From the NCBI GenBank assembly GCA_963713545.1, contig CAVQME010000002.1:496001-560000 (forward strand): a stretch of 64,000 nt of DNA. The letters run 5' to 3'. Source of the stretch: CAVPLM01 sp963713545 (GTDB taxonomy: Bacteria; Actinomycetota; Thermoleophilia; RBG-16-64-13). Shown here piece after piece: positions 24,270 through 35,122 of this stretch. How positions within the stretch are numbered: the stretch's first letter is position 1; each line of letters begins with the position of its first letter. The translations under genes and the position numbers were made by a program. The notes below the pieces were generated by a model. The model was not told where the DNA came from and made no database searches. It saw only the letters and a program-made list of their open reading frames with translations.

Positions 24270-26947
24270 TTCTTCATCTCTTTCACGACGGGCAGCTCCC
24301 CGCCGACACGCTCGGCGTACTGCCGCCGCACCTCTTCCAGCACGGCCTCGGCCTCTGCGAGGCGGCTGCGTTCCTCGGCCACCACCGCTTCGGGCGCTTT
24401 GACCACGAAGCCGGGATTGTCCAGCTTCGCTCCGGCTTTGACCGCCTCACCGTGCGCCTTCTGCGCCTTGGCCAGCAGACGGTCGCGCTCCCGCTCGATA
24501 TCCACCAGACCCTCGAGGTCGAGCAGAGCCTTGATCCCCGGACCTTCGATGGAGGCATAGCGTCCGGGTGGACCCTCGCCTCCGGTGACGACCTCGAGCA
24601 ACTCGCATCCGGAGAGTTGGCGGAACGCGCCTTTGAGACCGGCGAGAGCCAAAGCCGCACCCGGTTCCAGCTCGAGCACCACCACCTTACCCACGATGTC
24701 CCGGGCCAGGCCCAGCTCCTCCCGTGCAGACCGCAGCCCCCCTACTACAGCGGTGAAGGCCGCCATCGCCGTCTCGGCGCCTGGGTCGACCCAAGAGGTC
24801 TGCGGGTCGGCATACCGCGCGTCGAAGAGGCTCGCTGGACGTTGTCCCGAGATTACCTGGGGCAGGTGGCTGTAGATCTCCTCGGTCACGAACGGCATGA
24901 GCGGGTGAAGAAGAGTCATGACCTGCTCGAGCAGATAGAGCAGGTTGCCACTCGCCTGCAGGCGTTCGCCTTCTTCGTTACTGTAAAGGCGGGTCTTGGC
25001 CACCTCCAAGTACCAGTCGCAAAGCTCGTTCCAGACAAACCGGTAGAGTAGCCGGGCCACGTCGTCGAACTCGTAGCTCTCGTAGAGGCCGGCGGTCTCT
25101 CGTGTGACCGCCGCCAGCCGGCTGAAGATCCAGCGGTCCGCCAGGGTGGCCGGCTCCACTCGTGGCTCTGCCTGAGGATGGGCGCCCTGAAGCACGAGCC
25201 GGGAGGCGTTCCAGATCTTGTTCGCGAAGTTCCGACCCATCTCGATGCGTTCCGCGCTGAAACGCACGTCTTGCACCGAGCTCATGTAAGCCAGGCCGAA
25301 GCGGGTGGCGTCGGCCCCGTACTCGGCGATGAGATCGAGGGGGTCCACTCCGGTACCCAGGCTCTTGCTCATACGCCGTCCATCGGCGGCGAGCACGGTC
25401 GGGTGGATGATGACGTCCTTGAACGGCACGTCCCCCCTGAACTCCAGCCCCATCATGATCATCCGGGCCACCCACAGGTAGATGATGTCCCGAGCGGTGG
25501 AGAGGACCGTGGTGGGATAGAACGTCTTGAGCTTCGCCGTCTCCTCCGGCCAGCCGAGGGTGGCGAACGGCCAAAGGGCGGAGCTGAACCAGGTATCGAG
25601 GACGTCCTCTTCGTGGCGCATGGACCCGCCGCACTTCTCGCACTCGGCCGGCGGCGTCGCCGCCACCATGAGGTGGTCGCAGCGCTCACAGAAGTAGGCC
25701 GGTATCCGGTGGCCCCACCACAATTGGCGGCTGACACACCAGGGCCGGATGCCCCGCATCCAGTCGAGGTAGACCTCGCCCCAGCGTCCAGGTACGAACC
25801 GGACTCTGCCGTCCTCCACAGCGGCGATGGCCGGCTGCACCAGGCGCTTCATGTCCATGAACCACTGCAGAGAAAGGAGCGGCTCGATGGTCGTGCCACA
25901 GCGGTAGCAGGTGCTGATCGCGTGGTTGTAGTCTTCGGCCTTCACGAACAGGCCCAGCTGCTCCAGCCGTGTGAGGACCGCCTCCCGGGCCTCAGTCGCG
26001 GTGAGCCCTTCGAACTCGCCTGCCTCCGCCGTCATGAGGCCGTCGAGGCCGATGACGGAGACGCTGGGCAGCCCGTGGCGCAGACCTATCTCCCAGTCGT
26101 CCGGGTCGTGCCCCGGGGTGATCTTGAGAGCCCCGGTCCCGAAACCTATGTCCACGTGCTCGTCGGCGATGATGGGCACCTCACGTCCGACCAGCGGCAC
26201 CACCGCGGTCCCGCCCACGAAGCGTCCGTAGCGCGGGTCCTTGGGATTGACCGCCACGGCGGTGTCGCCCAGGATGGTCTCCGGGCGGGTGGTAGCCACG
26301 GTCAATGTCTCGCCCGAATCGGCGACCGGGTACTTCACGTGGTAGAGCTTGGCCGCGCGGTCCTCATGCTCCACTTCGAGGTCCGAGATGGCCGAACCGC
26401 AACGGACGCACCAGTTGACCAGGTAGACGTCCCGGTAGATGTCACCTTTCTCATAGAGCGACACGAAGACCTTGACCACCGCCTGCTGGTAGGCCTCGTC
26501 CATGGTGAAACGCTCGGACTCGTAGTCGCAGGCGCAGCCCAAACGCTTGAGCTGGTGGATGATGGTGGAGCCGTACTCGCGCCTCCACTCCCACACCCGC
26601 TGCTCGAAGAGCTCACGGCCGATGTCCTCTTTCCGCACGCCCTCCGCGGCCAACTGGGCCTCCACCTTGTTCTGGGTGGCGATGCCCGCGTGGTCGGTGC
26701 CCACGATCCACAGGGTGTTCAACCCGCGCAGGTGGTGATAGCGGATGAGGATGTCCTGGATGGTGTCGTTAAGGGCGTGCCCCATATGCAGGGAGCCGGT
26801 GACGTTCGGGGGCGGGATGGCGATGGTGTAAGAAGGACGGGGGTCGTCGGCGGCGGCGCTGAAGGCAGAGCGATCCAGCCAGCGCTGCATGAGCCGGTCT
26901 TCGACCTCGTGGGGCGCGTAGCGCGCGGCCATGATCAGGTCGCTCAC
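24266..26947 (-). CDS. valS: Valyl-tRNA synthetase
   Basis: ValS charges tRNA-Val. The class I signature PNVTGSLHMGHALN (HMGH in place of HIGH) and the RRMSKSLGTG motif frame the catalytic core. The editing domain and two zinc-like clusters (CVRCGSAISD, CERCDHLMVAATPPAECEKC region) lie between them, and a C-terminal coiled coil rich in Glu/Ala/Arg is present. Length is 893 residues. Its GTG start overlaps the lon stop as GTGA. Confidence 0.97.
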   Translation of the reverse strand: MSDLIMAARYAPHEVEDRLMQRWLDRSAFSAAADDPRPSYTIAIPPPNVTGSLHMGHALNDTIQDILIRYHHLRGLNTLWIVGTDHAGIATQNKVEAQLAAEGVRKEDIGRELFEQRVWEWRREYGSTIIHQLKRLGCACDYESERFTMDEAYQQAVVKVFVSLYEKGDIYRDVYLVNWCVRCGSAISDLEVEHEDRAAKLYHVKYPVADSGETLTVATTRPETILGDTAVAVNPKDPRYGRFVGGTAVVPLVGREVPIIADEHVDIGFGTGALKITPGHDPDDWEIGLRHGLPSVSVIGLDGLMTAEAGEFEGLTATEAREAVLTRLEQLGLFVKAEDYNHAISTCYRCGTTIEPLLSLQWFMDMKRLVQPAIAAVEDGRVRFVPGRWGEVYLDWMRGIRPWCVSRQLWWGHRIPAYFCERCDHLMVAATPPAECEKCGGSMRHEEDVLDTWFSSALWPFATLGWPEETAKLKTFYPTTVLSTARDIIYLWVARMIMMGLEFRGDVPFKDVIIHPTVLAADGRRMSKSLGTGVDPLDLIAEYGADATRFGLAYMSSVQDVRFSAERIEMGRNFANKIWNASRLVLQGAHPQAEPRVEPATLADRWIFSRLAAVTRETAGLYESYEFDDVARLLYRFVWNELCDWYLEVAKTRLYSNEEGERLQASGNLLYLLEQVMTLLHPLMPFVTEEIYSHLPQVISGQRPASLFDARYADPQTSWVDPGAETAMAAFTAVVGGLRSAREELGLARDIVGKVVVLELEPGAALALAGLKGAFRQLSGCELLEVVTGGEGPPGRYASIEGPGIKALLDLEGLVDIERERDRLLAKAQKAHGEAVKAGAKLDNPGFVVKAPEAVVAEERSRLAEAEAVLEEVRRQYAERVGGELPVVKEMKK

Positions 26948-29583
26948 GATCTATCCGCCTTCTCCGGCTCGCTCGACCCCAGAAATACATGCGGGAGCAC
27001 GTCGACGAAGTTGTCCACGTAGACGATTTCGAGACCTTTCTTGAGCTCGGCGGGCAGCTCGTGCACCTGTGGCCTCACAGTGCTCGGCAGGACCACCGTC
27101 TGCACCCCTTCTCGGAGCGCGGCGAGCAGCTTTTCTTTGAGACCGCCCACGGGGAGCACCTGGCCGGTGAGCGTGATCTCCCCGGAGAGGGCCACCTTGG
27201 GCAAGACAGGCGCCTGCACGAGAGCGGACAGGAGCGCCGTGGCCACGGCTATCCCGGCCGAGGGCCCCTCCTTGGGCACACCGCCTTCGGGGAAGTGCAT
27301 GCGCACTTCCAGGGCCGACAGGAGCTCGTGGTCCGAGGGCTGCGGAGGTTCGCACTCCGCCCCCGGCCGCTCCGAACCCCGTCCGCCCTGAGTGCGTCCG
27401 GCATCGCCGCCGATCTCGCCCGGCCGGAACCCGGGATCGCGCACCCCTATCTCGATCACCTTGCCCAGGGCCGTCGGGGCGTCGGCGGGCTCCCAGGGAG
27501 TCTCCCCTTCCCTCCGGTCGGCGGGCGGCGCAGGCGCGCCCGCGTCCTCCCCGCTATCCGGAGGCTGGTAGTTGTCGAGCAGGTATGCCCGGCCTGGCGA
27601 ATCCAGCCAGAGCGAGGCCAGGGCAGGGTCTCGGGCCAGCGAGGTCTTGAGGTAGCCCCAGGCCGCGGTGACGCTTTCTTGCATGATCTCGCCCAGCTGC
27701 CCGGTGAGATGGAAATCTCCCTTGCCCGGACTGACCACGCACTCGATACGGAGCACGTCTCCCCCAGCTCCGGTGTACGCTAGGCCCAGACTGACCCCCA
27801 CCTGGGGCTCGGTACCGAGCCGGGCAGCCAGGAACGGGGCCGGTCCTACGAACGGCTCAAGATCGCGCGGTCCCAGCCTGCGCGGCACGGGCTTACGCTC
27901 GACCTTCATACGCGCCAGGCGCCGGTAGACCTTCCCTACCAGCCGGGCGACCTCCCTCACCCCGGCTTCTCGCGTGTATTCGCGTATGAGCAGGCGCAGG
28001 GCCGCCGGAGTGAACACGTTGCCCAAATCGCTCAGCCCGCTTTCCTCGGCGATCTTCGGCACCAGGTGGCGCTGGGCGATCTCCGACTTCTCCCGGTCTG
28101 TGTAGCCCGGCAGGCGAATGATCTCCAGCCGATCGTGCAGAGTCTCCGGGATGTCTTCTTCGTAGTTCGCTGTGGCTATGAAGAACACGTGGGACAGGTC
28201 GTACTCGAGCTCCAGGTAGTTGTCCCGAAAGGTGCGGTTCTGGATGGGGTCGAGGACCTCCATCAAGGCTGCCGCCGGATCACCCCGCCAGTCCGACTCC
28301 ATCTTGTCGATCTCGTCCAGGACCACCAGCGGATCGTCCACCCCGGCGCGCTTGAGCGCATCGATGATACGGCCGGGCATCGCGCCCACGTAGGTGCGAC
28401 GGTGCCCTCGGATCTCGCCTTCGTCGCGCACCCCGCCCAGGCTGATGCGCTGCAGGGGCCGGTCCAGACCCTTGGCGGTGGCCATGGCCACCGAGGTCTT
28501 GCCGACACCGGGGGGACCCACCAGGCACAGGATGGTGTGGGGAGGCGTACCGCCCCGAAGCGAGGCGACGGCCAGATACTCGATGATCCGGTCCTTCACG
28601 TTCTTGAGTCCGTAGTGAGTCTCGTCGAGCACCCGGGCGACGGCGACCACGTCGGGGGTGGAGGAGCCCGACAGCACCCCCCAGGGAAGGCCCAGGGCGG
28701 TGTCGAGGTAGGTCTTGGCCACCGCCACCTCGGCCGACAGGGGCGGAAGATCGCCAAGGCGCTTGATCTCCTTGGTCAGCGCGGCCGTCGCCCCCTCGGG
28801 CAGCTTCTTCTCCGCCAGTTGGCGGAGGTAGGCGCCCCGCTCGCTGTCCTCTTCACCCTCCTCGCCCAACTCTTCCTGCAGGATCTTCAGGCGTTCGTGC
28901 AGAAACACCCGGCGCTGCTGACGTTCGAAGTTGTCGTGCACTCGCTCGGAGATCTCGTTCTCCAGGGCGATGAACTCGTTCTCCTGGATGAGGGTCTCGA
29001 GTAGCAGCAGAAGGCGGGCCTCAGGCTCTTCCCCCTCCAGCAGCTCCTGCCGGCGGTCGGGCCCGATCATGAGATTGGAGGCCGCGACGTTCACCATCTC
29101 CTCGGGATCGGTGACGACCTCCAGCGCGGTCTCGGCCTCCTCGGGAAGCTGAGGGGTCTGGCCGACATAGTTGGCGAACTCCCGCGCGACCGAGTCCATG
29201 AGCGCCCGCAGGCGAGGCTCCCTGGCCGCGGGCTTGGAGAGCACCGAACGGTAGGCCACAGTGAAGAACGGCGCCACCGATTCGAAGCGATCGATGAACA
29301 CCCGTTGCCGGCCCTCGATCAGGGCCTTCAGAGTGCCGTCGGCAAGGCGGGAGAACTGCACCACCTTGGCCAGGGTCCCGACCCGATGGATGTCCTCGGG
29401 CTCTGGGTCGTCGGTGACGGCCGACCTCTGGGCCGCCATGACCAGGAGCCCCCCGGACTGGCTGGTCTGCTCGAGAGCGCGGACGCCCTTGTCGCGCTCC
29501 ACGAAGATCGGCGCCAACATCCCGGGGAAGAGAACGAGGTCACGCGTCGCCAGGAGCGGGACTGCCCGCTGCACTTCAGACAT
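26944..29583 (-). CDS. lon: ATP-dependent protease Lon with a long insertion in the protease domain
   Basis: Lon degrades misfolded and regulatory proteins. Seen in order: LON substrate-binding domain (residues 1-200), coiled-coil helical part, AAA+ module with Walker A GPPGVGKTS and VLDEIDKM, and the Ser-Lys protease domain with EGPSAG and GGLKEKLLAA. Between the helix ending WGYLKTSLARD and the strand LEVRMHFPEGG, where the family usually has about a dozen residues, there are about 100 Pro/Gly/Asp/Glu-rich residues. Frame and flanking motifs are intact, so this appears to be a genuine disordered insertion. ATG at 29583. Confidence 0.95.
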   Translation of the reverse strand: MSEVQRAVPLLATRDLVLFPGMLAPIFVERDKGVRALEQTSQSGGLLVMAAQRSAVTDDPEPEDIHRVGTLAKVVQFSRLADGTLKALIEGRQRVFIDRFESVAPFFTVAYRSVLSKPAAREPRLRALMDSVAREFANYVGQTPQLPEEAETALEVVTDPEEMVNVAASNLMIGPDRRQELLEGEEPEARLLLLLETLIQENEFIALENEISERVHDNFERQQRRVFLHERLKILQEELGEEGEEDSERGAYLRQLAEKKLPEGATAALTKEIKRLGDLPPLSAEVAVAKTYLDTALGLPWGVLSGSSTPDVVAVARVLDETHYGLKNVKDRIIEYLAVASLRGGTPPHTILCLVGPPGVGKTSVAMATAKGLDRPLQRISLGGVRDEGEIRGHRRTYVGAMPGRIIDALKRAGVDDPLVVLDEIDKMESDWRGDPAAALMEVLDPIQNRTFRDNYLELEYDLSHVFFIATANYEEDIPETLHDRLEIIRLPGYTDREKSEIAQRHLVPKIAEESGLSDLGNVFTPAALRLLIREYTREAGVREVARLVGKVYRRLARMKVERKPVPRRLGPRDLEPFVGPAPFLAARLGTEPQVGVSLGLAYTGAGGDVLRIECVVSPGKGDFHLTGQLGEIMQESVTAAWGYLKTSLARDPALASLWLDSPGRAYLLDNYQPPDSGEDAGAPAPPADRREGETPWEPADAPTALGKVIEIGVRDPGFRPGEIGGDAGRTQGGRGSERPGAECEPPQPSDHELLSALEVRMHFPEGGVPKEGPSAGIAVATALLSALVQAPVLPKVALSGEITLTGQVLPVGGLKEKLLAALREGVQTVVLPSTVRPQVHELPAELKKGLEIVYVDNFVDVLPHVFLGSSEPEKADRS

Positions 29584-29596
29584 TATCCCTCGCCGC

Positions 29597-30868
<1,272 letters not shown>

Positions 30869-30879
30869 CAGTCGACCCC

Positions 30880-31464
30880 CTACCTATGCTCGAGAATCTT
30901 GTCGATGATCCCGTAGGCGAGAGACTCCTCGGCCGTCATGAAATAGTCCCGCTCGGTATCGTGCTCAACCTTTTCCAGGTCCTGTCCTGTCTGCGTGGCG
31001 AGGATCTCGTCAAGGCGCCTGCGCAGGCTGAGCGCTTCGCGAGCATGGATCTCGATGTCGGTCGCCGGGCCTTCGAAGCCTCCCGATACCTGGTGGATCA
31101 GTATCTTCGAATTCGGGAGAGCGTAGCGTTTACCTTTAGCACCTCCGGCAAGAAGCAGAGCGCCCATCGACATGGCGATGCCGACGCAGATGGTGGAGAT
31201 GTCGGGCTTGATGAACTGCATGGTGTCGTAGATGGCGAGTCCGGCGTAGACGTTGCCCCCCGGGCTGTTGACGTAGAGGGAGATGTCCTTGTCCGGGTCT
31301 TCAGATTCCAGGTGCAGCAGCTGAGCCACGACCACGTTGGCCACCTGATCGTTGATGGCCGTGCCCAGGAATATGATGCGTTCGTTAAGCAGGCGCGAGT
31401 AGATGTCGAACGACCGCTCGCCGCGGCTCGTCTGTTCGATCACCATCGGGATGAGTGGACTCAA
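30880..31464 (-). CDS. clpP: ATP-dependent Clp protease proteolytic subunit
   Basis: ClpP is the barrel-forming serine peptidase. The catalytic Ser is in IAMSMGALLLAGG, His in KILIHQVSGG, and Asp in EHDTERDYFM. TTG at 31464 is chosen because AAAGGATG lies about 8 bases upstream and the family N-terminus (PMVIEQTSRGER) follows; ATG at 31446 is an alternative. About 194 residues, normal. It lies 22 bases after the tig stop. Confidence 0.95.
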   Translation of the reverse strand: MSPLIPMVIEQTSRGERSFDIYSRLLNERIIFLGTAINDQVANVVVAQLLHLESEDPDKDISLYVNSPGGNVYAGLAIYDTMQFIKPDISTICVGIAMSMGALLLAGGAKGKRYALPNSKILIHQVSGGFEGPATDIEIHAREALSLRRRLDEILATQTGQDLEKVEHDTERDYFMTAEESLAYGIIDKILEHR

Positions 31465-31486
31465 GACGTCATCCTTTCCCTTGGAC

Positions 31487-33019
31487 TCAAATGCCTTCTG
31501 CAGGAGTATCGGCAGCGGGTTCGGCCTCGGCAAGCTCATCTGCGGCCGATTCCTCTTTCGGTTCGGCGACCGGCTCATCGGGTGCCACCGCAACCGGTTC
31601 CGCGACCGGCTCATCGGGTGCGACCGCAACCGGTTCCGCGACCGACTCGGCTACAGGCTCAGCGGCGGGCTCGGCGGCCGGGGCCTCGGCGGCCGGGGCC
31701 TCGGGCGCCGCGGCAGGCGCCACGGCCACCGCGTTCGCGAAGATGAAGCTCGGCCGCCTTGTCGCGGACTATCTGCCACTTCACGGGCTCGATGCGGCCT
31801 GTCTTGCGCAGCCGGGCCTCGAACGCCTTGGCATCCACCCGAGCGGCGGCGGCCATCTGAGCGACGGCGGCACTGATCTCTTCCTCGGTAGCCTCGATGC
31901 CTTCCGCCTTCGCCACTGCGTCGAGCACCAGGCCCGTCTTCACGTTGTTGGCCGCCTGCGGCTTCAGATCGTCGATCATCTGCTCCACCGTGGTGCCGGT
32001 GGCGTCGAGATAGGCTTGTAGAGAAGCGCCCTGCGATTCGAGGGAACGCTGGAAATCGGACACCATCTCCTCGGCCTGCTCCCTCACCACCACGTCGGGC
32101 AGATCGAGGGTAGCGGCGTCGGCGACCGCCTTGACAGCGAGAGAACGGAACCGCTGGTCGGCGGCGTAGGCCTTGCCGGACTGGAGCTTGTCGCGGATGT
32201 CGATGCGCAACTCGAGGAGGGTGGCGAATTCACTTACTTCAGACGCCCATTGGTCGGATAGACGGGGAAGGACCTTCTCCTTGATCTCCTTCAGCACCAT
32301 GGTGAAATCGACCGTCTTGCCCTCCACACCCTCCGGACCGACCCCTTCGGGAAGGGTCAAGGGGAACGCACGTTCCTGCCCCGACTCCATACCCACAGCC
32401 TGCTCGTCGATCTCGGGGAAGATGCGTCCACCGCCCACGTCGAACACGAAATCGCCGGCGTCGAGACCCTCCACCGGTTCCCCCTCCAGGGTCGCGCGGA
32501 AATCGACGGTGACGAAGTCACCCTTCTGGGCGGCCCTGCCCGTTACCGGCCGCAGCTCGGCGAACTCGTTCTGCAGCCGCTCCATCTGGGCGTCGACTTC
32601 CTTGTCGTCGACTTCTACCGATTCCCGGGGAGCCTCCACCCCTTTGTACTGTCCCAAGACCACTTCCGGCATCACGGTGACCGTGGCCGCAAAGTTCAAA
32701 GGTTTGCCCAGTTCCAGCGCTTCGTCGTCGACCTCGATCTCGGGACGGTCCACCGGGTCGAGGCCCAATTCCATGACCGCCGCCGTGAACCAGTTGGACA
32801 TAGACTCCTCGACGGTGTTCGCGAGGATGGCCTCGTCCCCCATCCGCTGGCGGACCATGGGCGCCGGCGCCTTGCCAGGCCGGAAACCGGGGATGCGCGC
32901 TTCGCGCGCCAGTTCTTCAGGTTGATGTTGAAGGCTTCCTGCAGCTCCTCGCTGGAGACCTCGACCGCAAGTTTGACCGTGTTTCCTTCGCGCTCGCTGA
33001 GGGTGGTCTTCACGTTCAT
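31487..33019 (-). CDS. tig: Trigger factor, read in two frames (two apparent single-base indels)
   Basis: Trigger factor is the ribosome-bound chaperone and prolyl isomerase. The first 35 residues (MNVKTTLSEREGNTVKLAVE...) read in one frame; from about 32912 the conserved ribosome-binding signature ARIPGFRPGKAP and the FKBP and chaperone domains read in another. Near 31746 the frame returns to the first, giving a natural ending IFANAVAVAP followed by a tail of Ala/Glu/Pro/Val repeats and a TGA at 31487. One missing C and one extra T explain both shifts. With both corrected the protein has about 510 residues. The gene is essential-like but not in all bacteria, so sequencing error is likely and true decay remains possible. 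Confidence 0.8.
31566..31637 (-). repeat. Two tandem 36-bp units in the trigger-factor tail
   Basis: The unit is repeated at 31566-31601 and 31602-31637 with one mismatch, and a partial third copy follows. Each encodes 12 residues of the Ala/Glu/Pro/Val-rich tail (core VAVAPDEPVAEP). The multiple of three keeps the frame. Confidence 0.8.
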
Positions 33020-33052
33020 CCTTTCCTTGGGTACATACCAGACCGATCAGAG

Positions 33053-33132
33053 TGCGGGTGAGAGGACTCGAACCTCCACGTCAAAGACACATGATCCTAA
33101 ATCATGCGCGTCTGCCATTCCGCCACACCCGC
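33053..33132 (-). tRNA. tRNA-Leu (TAG)
   Basis: A full cloverleaf folds on the minus strand with acceptor GCGGGTG/CACCCGC, anticodon loop TTTAGGA (anticodon TAG), a long variable arm as expected for leucine, and T-loop GGTTCGAGTCC. The 3' CCA is not encoded. Confidence 0.95.
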
Positions 33133-33144
33133 TCACGTCCGAGG

Positions 33145-33218
33145 GGTGAACGACGGGACTTGAACCCGCGACCGCTGGGGCCACAACCCAGTGCTCTACC
33201 ATCTGAGCTACGTTCACC
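33145..33218 (-). tRNA. tRNA-His (GTG)
   Basis: Anticodon loop TTGTGGC gives GTG. The acceptor GTGAACG pairs with CGTTCAC, and an extra 5' G faces the discriminator C, the histidine identity pair. CCA is not encoded. Confidence 0.95.
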
Positions 33219-33257
33219 ACGTTTCTCCACCCCGGTGACCCGGCACCGGTCCGAAGG

Positions 33258-33331
<74 letters not shown>

Positions 33332-33371
33332 ACGTACCGTCGCCGCCACTGTGGCATCCGACCGGCGAAGG

Positions 33372-33444
33372 AGCGGGCGACGGGATTCGAACCCGCGACA
33401 AACGGCTTGGAAGGCCGATGCTCTGCCAACTGAGCTACACCCGC
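33372..33444 (-). tRNA. tRNA-Gly (TCC)
   Basis: Acceptor GCGGGTG pairs with CGCCCGC, anticodon loop is CTTCCAA (TCC), and the T-arm reads CGGGTTCGAATCCCG. CCA is not encoded. Confidence 0.95.
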
Positions 33445-33475
33445 CTGCGCATGCCCTGCTGCTACAGCCGAACCA

Positions 33476-33552
33476 TGGTCGGGACGAGAGGATTTGAACC
33501 TCCGACCCCCTGCTCCCAAAGCAGGTGCGCTACCAGGCTGCGCCACGTCCCG
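33476..33552 (-). tRNA. tRNA-Pro (TGG)
   Basis: Acceptor CGGGACG/CGTCCCG, anticodon loop TTTGGGA (TGG), T-arm GGAGGTTCAAATCCTC. Unlike the four neighbours downstream, this tRNA has an encoded 3' CCA. Confidence 0.95.
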
Positions 33553-33583
33553 TCGTCTGCGTGTCTCTGGCTTCGGCCGCGAG

Positions 33584-33589
33584 AGTATA
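33584..33589 (-). promoter_or_regulatory. Candidate -10 box for the tRNA cluster
   Basis: TATACT on the minus strand lies 32 bases upstream of tRNA-Pro, the first of five tRNA genes. No convincing -35 box is seen. Confidence 0.4.
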
Positions 33590-33606
33590 GCGTATAGCCC
33601 GACCGC

Positions 33607-33636
33607 CTGACCTTCAGGGCTCTTCTGCACTATAGT
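33607..33636 (+). promoter_or_regulatory. Promoter of the epimerase gene
   Basis: CTGACC (33607-33612) and TATAGT (33631-33636) are separated by 18 bases, placing a start near 33643 and a leader of about 17 bases before the ATG at 33660, which contains AAGGGCGG as ribosome site. Confidence 0.5.
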
Positions 33637-33659
33637 GGAGCCGTCGAAGGGCGGCCGCG

Positions 33660-34616
33660 ATGGCAAAGCGAGGGAGGGTCTTGAGGATACTGGTCACCGG
33701 AGGAGCCGGCTTTATCGCTTCACACGTGAGCGATCGGCTGCTCGCCCTGGGTCATCAGGTCGTCATCGTGGACAACCTGGCCACCGGCAAGCGGGAGAAC
33801 CTCCCAGCTTCCGCAACCTTCTATGAGACCGACATCCGCGACCAGGATCTGCGCACGGTGTTCGCCGAAGCCCGTCCAGAGGTCGTCATCCACCACGCAG
33901 CCCACATCGACGTCACCCGGTCGGTGCGAGAGCCCACCTACGACGCCTCCATCAACATCCTGGGCTCCCTCAACCTGCTGGAATGCTGCCGCGAATACGG
34001 CGTGCGAAAGATCATCTACGCGGGCACGGGGGGAGCCCTGTTCGGAGAGCCGAGCTATCTGCCCGTGGACGAGGACCACCCCATCGATCCCATCTCTCCC
34101 TACGGGGTAAGCAAGCACACGGTCGAACACTACCTCTTCGCCTACAGCGCGAACCACGGAATCGACTACATCGTGCTCCGTTATCCGAACGTCTATGGAC
34201 CCCGGCAGGATCCGCACGGGGAAGCCGGGGTGGTGGCCATCTTCGCCCTGCAGTTGCTGACCGGGCAGCAGCCGGTCATATTCGGTGACGGCACCAAGAC
34301 CCGCGACTACTGCTACGTGGCCGACATCGCCGAGGCGAACGTCATCGCCCTTAACAGTGCGGCCACCGGCGTCTACAATCTGGGACGAGGGATCGAGGTG
34401 AGCGACCTCCAGGTGTTCGAGACCGTACGGGCCGCCGTGGGCTCGGACACCCAGCCGGTGTTCACCGCCGTACGACCGGGAGAGGTCGAGCACATCGCTT
34501 TGGATTCCTCCAAGGCAGGGAGGGAATTGGGGTGGACATGGAAAGTGGGTCTGAACGAAGGGGTGGCAGAGGCAGTGGATTTCTACCGCAGGCAGACCAA
34601 GGGGATGCGACCGTGA
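33660..34616 (+). CDS. NAD-dependent nucleotide-sugar epimerase/dehydratase
   Basis: This extended short-chain dehydrogenase acts on nucleotide-sugars, most likely as a UDP-glucose 4-epimerase type enzyme for surface polysaccharide precursors. The Rossmann motif VTGGAGFIASH is at the N-terminus, and the catalytic SPYGVSK Tyr-Lys pair and LRYPNVYGPRQDP follow. It has 318 residues. ATG at 33660 is used; TTG at 33681, directly behind GAGGG, would begin at the Rossmann strand. Substrate cannot be decided from sequence. The next gene overlaps by GTGA. Confidence 0.88.
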   Translation: MAKRGRVLRILVTGGAGFIASHVSDRLLALGHQVVIVDNLATGKRENLPASATFYETDIRDQDLRTVFAEARPEVVIHHAAHIDVTRSVREPTYDASINILGSLNLLECCREYGVRKIIYAGTGGALFGEPSYLPVDEDHPIDPISPYGVSKHTVEHYLFAYSANHGIDYIVLRYPNVYGPRQDPHGEAGVVAIFALQLLTGQQPVIFGDGTKTRDYCYVADIAEANVIALNSAATGVYNLGRGIEVSDLQVFETVRAAVGSDTQPVFTAVRPGEVEHIALDSSKAGRELGWTWKVGLNEGVAEAVDFYRRQTKGMRP

Positions 34617-35122
34617 GCAAGAGGGACCGGCGCGACGGCGACCGCACAAGAGACTATGGGCGCGACGATCGACGCGACGGTCAACCGGAGGACGAGCAGC
34701 AGCGCCGGACGGGTGAGAGCGACGCCCAGGAAGGCGAATCGCTCACCGCGCTCAAAGGCATCCTGGCCAAGGTCGCCTCGCTCCTCAAGCCGCTCCAACT
34801 GAACCCGGAGGAGTCCATCCGACTCGTCGAGCAACTGTACGGGAACGTGCTGGAGATGGACTCCAAACTCGCCGGCGAGTCCGACGAGACCCGTAAGTCC
34901 TCGGTGCTGGCCCATATCCAGAACACCGTCATACGTCGCGAAGGCGACAAGCTGGTGGTGGAGTATCCCGTCGAGGCGAAGCCCGAGGGGATGCCGTCAG
35001 GGAAGACCCGACCTGAGGCCAAACCTGATGGAGCAAAGCCGGACGACGCCAAACCGGAGGAGGCAAAACCCCTGGAAGCTCCGGCCGAGACAAAGCCTGC
35101 TGAGGCACCGGCCGAGAGCTAG
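34613..35122 (+). CDS. Hypothetical protein with charged N-terminus and Lys/Pro/Glu/Ala tail
   Basis: I do not recognise this 169-residue protein. The first 40 residues are Arg/Asp-rich, residues 45-120 form a predicted helical core (ALKGILAKVASLLKPLQL, EESIRLVEQLYGNVLEMD), and the last 45 are a repeated KPEEAKP-type low-complexity tail. GTG at 34613 overlaps the epimerase stop as GTGA and has AAGGGG 8 bases upstream, which supports coupled expression. Its stop shares a CTAG with the stop of the convergent PfkB gene. No membrane segment or signal peptide is present. Confidence 0.7.
   Translation: MSKRDRRDGDRTRDYGRDDRRDGQPEDEQQRRTGESDAQEGESLTALKGILAKVASLLKPLQLNPEESIRLVEQLYGNVLEMDSKLAGESDETRKSSVLAHIQNTVIRREGDKLVVEYPVEAKPEGMPSGKTRPEAKPDGAKPDDAKPEEAKPLEAPAETKPAEAPAES

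Noticed and set aside
26948..27050. Possible T-box leader for valS
   Set aside because: valS overlaps the lon stop, so there is no leader sequence to hold a T-box.
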